From assembly GCA_017615445.1 (NCBI GenBank), contig JAGAAD010000014.1, forward strand, positions 1 to 10,258: DNA of 10,258 bases. Direction: 5' to 3'. A program made the translations under genes and the position numbers. Below, in pieces: positions 5,879 through 10,258 of the stretch (positions are counted from its first letter, which is position 1; each line of letters starts with the position of its first letter). The notes beneath the pieces were generated by a model. It was not told where the DNA came from and searched no databases. It saw only the letters and a program-made list of their open reading frames with translations. Source of the stretch: Bacteroidales bacterium. Its GTDB lineage: Bacteria; Bacteroidota; Bacteroidia; Bacteroidales; UBA932.

Positions 5879-7960
5879 CTAATAATAGCGGGCGCGGTTG
5901 TCCACGACATTCGCGGCTTCCTGCATCACGGGGAGGATCATCTGCGAGGAGTACTGCGCTTTCTGAGAGGCGTAGCTCTTCGCATCCTGCTCGGTGTAGA
6001 ACTGGCCGGCTTCGCGGCGGAGAGCCTTGAAGACGTAGACTGCGTTCATGCCCTCGACGGGTCCGCAGACCTCACCAAGCTCCGCATTGAGGATGGCACC
6101 GAGAAGAGCGGGCTCCACAACTCCTGCGCTCATAGGCGAGAAGCTGATGTCCTTGCGCTCGCCGACGGTTGCGCCGTAGTTCTCGGCCACAGCCTCGAGA
6201 GAAGGATTCGCGGCGAGGAACTCTGCCACCTGAGCCGCCTTGTGGGCGTTGCGCTGCTGGGTGTAGAGCGTGCTCTGGATCTGGCCTGCCACTTCGTTCA
6301 GGTCTGCATAGCCGTCCTTACGGACTTCCTTGACAGCTGCGACGAAGAAGAAGGTGTTGTTCACGGTGATGATACCGGAGGCCTTACCCTTCTTGGCGTC
6401 GAAGATCCAGCGGGTGACTTCCCTGGCCTGGTCCACCGAACCGAAGGTCGAGGTGCTCTCGAGAACGCGGTTCTGCTTGTGGGAATAGACTCCGAGAGAA
6501 TCCACGGCCTTGAGGTAACCCTCGAGGGTGCCGCCGGCGAGGGTGGCGAACTTGTTGGCTTCGTTGTAGAAACCGTTGAAGGTCTCCTTGCTTGCAAGGA
6601 CGGACTTCTCAAGAATCGCAACCTGCTTCTTGGCGATGGGCTTGGTGGTCTTGGTGACAACCACCACATGGCTGCCGTACTGGGTCCTGATCACATAAGG
6701 CTTTCCGACCTTCGCGGTCATCACGGACTCGAATCCGGGGATCATGTAGGACTGGGTCATCCAGCCGATGTTGCCGAGCTGGCCGTCTGCGGACGAGCCC
6801 TGGTCGGCGGAATAGTTCAGAACGAGCTCTGCGAAGCGTGCCGGAGCCTTGGCTGCCACAGCGGCAAGGCTGTCCGCCTTCTTCGCGGCACCGGTGCCCT
6901 GGAGGAGGATGTGCTTCACATAGACCGAATCAGGAACGTTGGCGCTGGCGATGACGCGTGCGGAGAAGAAGCTGTTTCCTTCCTTCACGACGGGAGAAAT
7001 GCCCTTCTTGCCTGAGAACACGAAATTGTCTATCTCAGAAGAGACGGTGGCAAGTTCACCCTTCTTGTACCAACGGTTCGAGAGAGAACGGTCTGAGTTC
7101 TTCAGAAGGAAGTTCTTGAGGTTGTCCGTGGAGGCGAACTCGTCCAGAGCTTCGTTCATAGCCTTTTCCGTGTAGGCCACGTCTGAATCCGAGGGCTTCA
7201 CCTCGAAGACCACGTACTCCACATCGCGGCTGGCTTTCTGCTTGAACTCTTCCTGATGGGCTTTATAGTAAGCCTTGATCTCTTTGTTCGAAACGTTCAC
7301 GGTGGTGTCAAGCGCATAGCCGTAGGGGATGGTGACCAGCTGGATGTCCGCTGTGGTGTTACCTTCCTCCACTGCCTTTGCGAGAGAAAGCGGGCTCTCG
7401 ATAGCACTGAGGGCGAAGAGCGAACCGTACTTTGCATAGAACTGCTGGGTGCGGACCGTCTGCTTCAGATAGTTCCAGTAGAGCTTGAGGGTCTCGTCCG
7501 TCTCTGCCTGGCGGTTGATTTCGCGGACCTTCTCCACAGAGAAAGTTCCGTCCTCGGCGAGGAAGAGAGGGTTCTGCTCGATAATGGGGCTGAGGTGATT
7601 TCCTGCGATGAGGTCTGCCACCTCGGCGTCACCGACCTTGATGCCGGCGGCCTCGCAGTTCTTGAAGAACATGAAGCGGTCCAGGAGGGACTGCCATGCT
7701 GCATTCCTGATCTGCTGGTGTGCCTGCTCGGTCTGAGCGCTTGAGCCTGTGGTGATTTCGTTAATCGTCGTGAAGGTTCCCACCTCGGCGGTGAAATCCT
7801 CATACGAGATACCCGTACCGTTGATCTCGCCCACATTCTCGGGCCTGCCGAAAAGATTCATCAGGTCGTCCATAGGGGCGATGAAGTACAGGAGGGAAAG
7901 CGCGATTATTACGGAGATAGCCACTCCGAACTTGTTGCGCATCTTTTGTAGTACTGCCAT
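5879..7960 (-). CDS. Membrane-anchored periplasmic peptidyl-prolyl isomerase, PpiD/SurA-like (parvulin)
   Basis: This 693-residue chaperone/foldase has one N-terminal transmembrane segment (about residues 11-29, FGVAISVIIALSLLYFIAP) after a short basic cytoplasmic tip, the PpiD topology. A SurA_N-like helical region follows (about 42-200; VGEINGTGISYEDF). A degenerate parvulin-like region spans about 225-340, and a recognisable PpiC parvulin domain spans about 346-437, with VKHILL carrying the family His, NYSAD, GQLGNIGW and YGSHVVVVTKT. The C-terminal part (about 480-690) is chaperone-like. Such proteins help newly exported outer-membrane proteins fold at the periplasmic face of the inner membrane. 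The ATG at 7958-7960 gives the expected basic-then-hydrophobic start. It is the last gene of the operon after lptC (57-bp gap) and ends before a bidirectional terminator. PpiD versus a Bacteroidetes-specific paralogue is not resolved, so no symbol is given. Confidence 0.88.
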   Translation of the reverse strand: MAVLQKMRNKFGVAISVIIALSLLYFIAPMDDLMNLFGRPENVGEINGTGISYEDFTAEVGTFTTINEITTGSSAQTEQAHQQIRNAAWQSLLDRFMFFKNCEAAGIKVGDAEVADLIAGNHLSPIIEQNPLFLAEDGTFSVEKVREINRQAETDETLKLYWNYLKQTVRTQQFYAKYGSLFALSAIESPLSLAKAVEEGNTTADIQLVTIPYGYALDTTVNVSNKEIKAYYKAHQEEFKQKASRDVEYVVFEVKPSDSDVAYTEKAMNEALDEFASTDNLKNFLLKNSDRSLSNRWYKKGELATVSSEIDNFVFSGKKGISPVVKEGNSFFSARVIASANVPDSVYVKHILLQGTGAAKKADSLAAVAAKAPARFAELVLNYSADQGSSADGQLGNIGWMTQSYMIPGFESVMTAKVGKPYVIRTQYGSHVVVVTKTTKPIAKKQVAILEKSVLASKETFNGFYNEANKFATLAGGTLEGYLKAVDSLGVYSHKQNRVLESTSTFGSVDQAREVTRWIFDAKKGKASGIITVNNTFFFVAAVKEVRKDGYADLNEVAGQIQSTLYTQQRNAHKAAQVAEFLAANPSLEAVAENYGATVGERKDISFSPMSAGVVEPALLGAILNAELGEVCGPVEGMNAVYVFKALRREAGQFYTEQDAKSYASQKAQYSSQMILPVMQEAANVVDNRARYY

Positions 7961-7998
7961 ATGATAGTTTTTTCTTTAAAATTATCGAAATTGGGCTG

Positions 7999-8030
7999 CG
8001 AAGATAGTAATAATTCTTTATTTGAGCAAA
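7999..8030 (-). promoter_or_regulatory. Candidate internal promoter for the ppiD-like gene
   Basis: Read on the minus strand, TTTG (8030-8027) is followed after 20 bp by TATCTTCG (8006-7999), seven of eight positions of the Bacteroidetes -7 consensus TAnnTTTG. Spacing fits the -33/-7 layout. The site overlaps the lptC stop codon and would give a leader of about 30-35 nt. It would let the foldase be expressed separately from the upstream operon genes. Confidence 0.4.
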
Positions 8031-8647
8031 GGTCCGATGAAGTTGACCGAATCTATCTTCACAGTCGTGCTGTCCGACTGGGAATAACCGTAGCTGTCGA
8101 AGGGCCTCAGGAGGATGGCGTTGCGGGCGCGGTCGTCTGAACGCATGCCGTAGCCCTGCATCAATCCGTCTTCCGAATAGAGCTTGACGTAGGCGTCTGT
8201 CCAGATCTCTTCGTTCTTGCGGTCCCAGTAGAGGGTGTCCGTCTCCATAGTCTCTTTCTTGATGACGTTGGAGACTACCACATTGCCGGTCGCTTCCCAA
8301 AGCTCGCCCGCGGACTTTTTGCCGGAGGCGACGTGCTTGGCCTTGTCCGCCATGATGATGGTCTCCAGCAGCCCCTCTTCCGTGTAACCGTAGACCTGAA
8401 GGCCGTTGGGGAAAAGATCATAGTCCACGGAGTCCGTGACGAACTTGAGCATCACTGGAGACTCGAAGCGCTGCTTGACGATGCCGTCCGCCGTGTTCAC
8501 GGCGAACATGTCGTTTACCACCTGGACGGGCGTCTCGGCGAGGTTGATTTTGTCCGCTTCCTTGAGTTTGCCGCCGCACCCGAAAACGACAAAAGCAACC
8601 GCGATTAAAGCGGTTGCCTTGGTCTTGATATGCGGGACTGTCCTCAA
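8018..8647 (-). CDS. lptC: LPS export system periplasmic lipoprotein LptC
   Basis: LptC links the inner-membrane LptB2FG extractor to the periplasmic LptA bridge that carries lipopolysaccharide to the outer membrane. The 209-residue product has a lipoprotein-type signal with the lipobox-like run VVFGCGG, lipid-modified Cys24, rather than the transmembrane anchor of the E. coli protein; this is usual in Bacteroidetes. The mature part has the beta-jellyroll character of LptC/OstA domains: LPNGLQVYGY-type strands, ADKAKH, WEATGNVVVSN and TDTLYWDRKNEEIWTD. The start is TTG at 8647, only 5 nt after the stop of the TPR-like gene. No ATG or GTG is available before the signal peptide, so TTG is likely genuine. 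Close packing indicates operon transcription with the upstream gene. Confidence 0.88.
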   Translation of the reverse strand: MRTVPHIKTKATALIAVAFVVFGCGGKLKEADKINLAETPVQVVNDMFAVNTADGIVKQRFESPVMLKFVTDSVDYDLFPNGLQVYGYTEEGLLETIIMADKAKHVASGKKSAGELWEATGNVVVSNVIKKETMETDTLYWDRKNEEIWTDAYVKLYSEDGLMQGYGMRSDDRARNAILLRPFDSYGYSQSDSTTVKIDSVNFIGPLLK

Positions 8648-8652
8648 TTCCG

Positions 8653-9981
8653 TTACTTCTGGGTCTTGACCGTGGTGGTCTCGCGGAAAGCTCCGCAGCT
8701 GACGGTGTAAGAGTCTCCGTCCTTGACGTCGTACATGAAAGCGTCTGCGGCGGTGGGATAGTACTGACGGAACTGTCCGATCATCTTGTTCGCCTCTTCG
8801 GAGAGAGACGCGTCTGCACGCTTTGCCTTCTCGAGGTAGTCCACGGCCACCCAGTAAGGAGCGCGGACTGCGATTTCATTGCCTTCGCAGCGGACATTGC
8901 CCCAAACGGTAGCGAGAAGCATATAGTTCTTCGCCTTGAGGTCGTTTCTCGAGGTGGTGGCCACCGAGCGCTTTGCGGAAGACTCGGCGAGCTGAGGACG
9001 GCCGGATTTGTAGCAGTAGACAGCGAGCTCATAGTAGTAGTCCGCGTCTGTCTCGGCGTCTGAATCCTCGGCTGCGATGGCCTCTTCCATATACTTGATT
9101 GCGAGGTCCACCTTGCCCTGGGCCGCATTCAGCTGATAGAGCATCTTCGCGGAGGACGAGCTGGGGTTGGCGTTGTAGACCGTGGTCGCGGCGGCGATGA
9201 ACAGTTTGTTGTCCATGCAGTCTTCTGCAGAAGACATGATCCTGACCACCTTCGATGCAAACTCGGTGTCCGAAGGATCGGCCTCGAAGCGCGGTCCGTA
9301 GAGCGCGATGATCTTGTCGCAGTCTGCGAGCTTGCTGGCCACGAACAGGTTGTCCAGGTCCGTGCGGACCTTCTCGTTCGCTTCCCTGTCGGCCTCGGTC
9401 TTCGCCTCGGCGGCGTCAAGGAGCGAGGAGTTGCGCTCATAGACACTGATGACCTCTTCTTCGTCTATCATGCCGATCTTGCAGAGCTCGATTGCGGCGT
9501 TCAGGTCGAAGATGTAGAGGCTGGGCTTGGTCTCGCGATCGTTGAACTCGATTATTTCATTCAGGCCGTCATACAAGCGCTTGTTGTCGTCCTTGATGTA
9601 GTTGGCCATGTCCAGACCCTTGTTGTTGCGGGCGGTGACTCCGTACTTGGGATAGTACTCGATACGGACGTCGTGGACCATCATCAGAGAGTCGATGAGC
9701 TGAGCCTTGTAGACAGGGTTCTTCGCATTCTTCGAAATAAGCTTGCGCATGAGTGCGGTACCATCCACCAGCATAGTCTGGTTTGCGGTAGGAGGGCAGA
9801 TTCTGAACGCCTCGCGCCAGTTAGGGGTGGCGGAGTCGTAGTTCTTCTGCTTGAAGTACTCTTTGTAGTACGAGAGGTACTTGATGCACTCGGCGCTGTC
9901 GGCACCGTACTTTCCCTGTGCGAACACATTGCCCGCACTGAGGGTGGCGATAGCCAGAATTGCAATAATCAGTCTTATCAT
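8653..9981 (-). CDS. Exported TPR-like protein of the LptC operon
   Basis: The 442-residue product begins with a signal peptide (MIRLIIAILAIATLSAGNVFA, cleavage likely before Gln22), so it is periplasmic or outer-membrane facing. The body is almost entirely helical. TPR-like pairs are clearest at about 275-365 (AKMLYQLNAAQGKVDLAIKY; YYYELAVYCYKSGRPQLAE). The C-terminal end has a conserved-looking YWVAVDYLEKAKRAD segment and finishes with YTVSCGAFRETTTVKTQK. From memory, proteins of this shape sit next to lptC in many Bacteroidales genomes; no activity is assigned. The ATG at 9981 lies 15 bp after the barrel gene's stop, and the TAA lies 5 bp before the lptC TTG, so the gene is in the middle of a tight operon. 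A scaffold or adaptor role in envelope assembly is an inference. Confidence 0.8.
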   Translation of the reverse strand: MIRLIIAILAIATLSAGNVFAQGKYGADSAECIKYLSYYKEYFKQKNYDSATPNWREAFRICPPTANQTMLVDGTALMRKLISKNAKNPVYKAQLIDSLMMVHDVRIEYYPKYGVTARNNKGLDMANYIKDDNKRLYDGLNEIIEFNDRETKPSLYIFDLNAAIELCKIGMIDEEEVISVYERNSSLLDAAEAKTEADREANEKVRTDLDNLFVASKLADCDKIIALYGPRFEADPSDTEFASKVVRIMSSAEDCMDNKLFIAAATTVYNANPSSSSAKMLYQLNAAQGKVDLAIKYMEEAIAAEDSDAETDADYYYELAVYCYKSGRPQLAESSAKRSVATTSRNDLKAKNYMLLATVWGNVRCEGNEIAVRAPYWVAVDYLEKAKRADASLSEEANKMIGQFRQYYPTAADAFMYDVKDGDSYTVSCGAFRETTTVKTQK

Positions 9982-9996
9982 ATCCTTGATGTTTGT

Positions 9997-10258
9997 TTAT
10001 TCATACATGGGCTGCTGGAACCAGATGTCGTACAAGTTAACTCCGAGGCTGAAGCCGACATAGGTTTCGCGAACCATATTGTTTTTAAGTGATCCTCTCT
10101 GCCCAATTTCCATGCCAACGGTCAGGCCGTTGTTCCAGCGGAACACCGGGAGGGTCGCTCCTAATGTGATGCCTTTGGAATAGATTTCGTTGCCTGAGAC
10201 ACTGAAATATTCCTTTGTGTAGTACACTCCCGCCCTGTAGGCGATGTGTTTGTAGTAG
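9997..10258 (-). CDS. FadL/OmpP1-type outer-membrane beta-barrel protein, C-terminal fragment (5' end outside window)
   Basis: Read on the minus strand, the frame is open to the right edge of the window (YYKHIAYRAGVYYTKEYFS...). The GTG at 10227 is internal, so only the last 86 or so residues are present. The visible motifs GITLGATLPVFRW, LTVGMEIGQRGS and VRETYVGFSLGVNLYDIWF are the closing strands of a porin-like barrel. From memory they match the Bacteroidetes proteins annotated as FadL/TodX-type transporters, whose ends read like a GQRGT stretch, then KEnyfri and ndlWF. Such proteins move hydrophobic or small molecules across the outer membrane, but the substrate here is unknown. It is the first visible gene of the operon with the TPR-like protein, lptC and the foldase. 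Confidence 0.72.
   Translation of the reverse strand, partial: YYKHIAYRAGVYYTKEYFSVSGNEIYSKGITLGATLPVFRWNNGLTVGMEIGQRGSLKNNMVRETYVGFSLGVNLYDIWFQQPMYE

Noticed and set aside
6242..7015. Plus-strand open frame opposite the ppiD-like gene
   Set aside because: Contained within a clear parvulin chaperone gene; it has no domain, signal peptide or credible start context.
1..10258. CRISPR array, tRNA/rRNA genes, insertion sequence or prophage
   Set aside because: No regularly spaced repeats, RNA-gene sequence, transposase or integrase motifs were seen on either strand.

Overview
The window reads as a GC-rich chromosomal segment from a member of the Bacteroidales. Three things point there: the gene families (a TolB-like/beta-barrel surface protein, a FadL/OmpP1-type barrel end, a PpiD/SurA-type foldase beside LptC, and a secreted endonuclease/exonuclease/phosphatase protein), the lack of clear Shine-Dalgarno sites, and several matches to the Bacteroidetes promoter -7 element TAnnTTTG. 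The genus cannot be settled from the sequence. Coding density is very high. The longest gene-free stretch is 143 bp, and no rRNA, tRNA, CRISPR array, insertion sequence or phage gene was seen.

Layout. (1) Bases 1-1603, plus strand: the C-terminal part of a large envelope protein runs in from outside the window, coupled by an ATGA overlap to a small CpXC zinc-ribbon protein. (2) Bases 1590-3459, minus strand: ychF followed by rsmA, overlapping by 8 nt, a small ribosome-related pair. The rsmA end overlaps the CpXC gene tail to tail. (3) Bases 3514-5735, plus strand: an exported EEP-fold protein, then galactokinase (galK) behind a probable promoter of its own. (4) Bases 5736-5878: a convergent intergenic region holding a strong bidirectional terminator and further G-run/C-run hairpins. 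(5) Bases 5879-10258, minus strand: an envelope-biogenesis operon transcribed in the order outer-membrane barrel protein (partial), exported TPR-like protein, lptC, ppiD-like foldase.

How the genes work together. The right-hand operon combines LPS transport to the outer membrane (LptC), folding of exported proteins (the membrane-anchored parvulin) and two exported proteins, one of them an outer-membrane barrel. It is best read as an outer-membrane assembly cluster. YchF and RsmA both act on or near the ribosome. The EEP protein and galK look like independent genes.

The most unusual thing seen is an 80-bp nested inverted-repeat element (4107-4186) lying in frame inside the EEP gene. It encodes about 27 extra residues just before the catalytic GDFND motif and resembles in style the in-frame palindromic elements known from Rickettsia. 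Lesser oddities are a YchF nucleotide-specificity motif ending in Asp (NVDD) and mutually exclusive hairpins around the galK terminator. No clearly new multi-gene system is visible.
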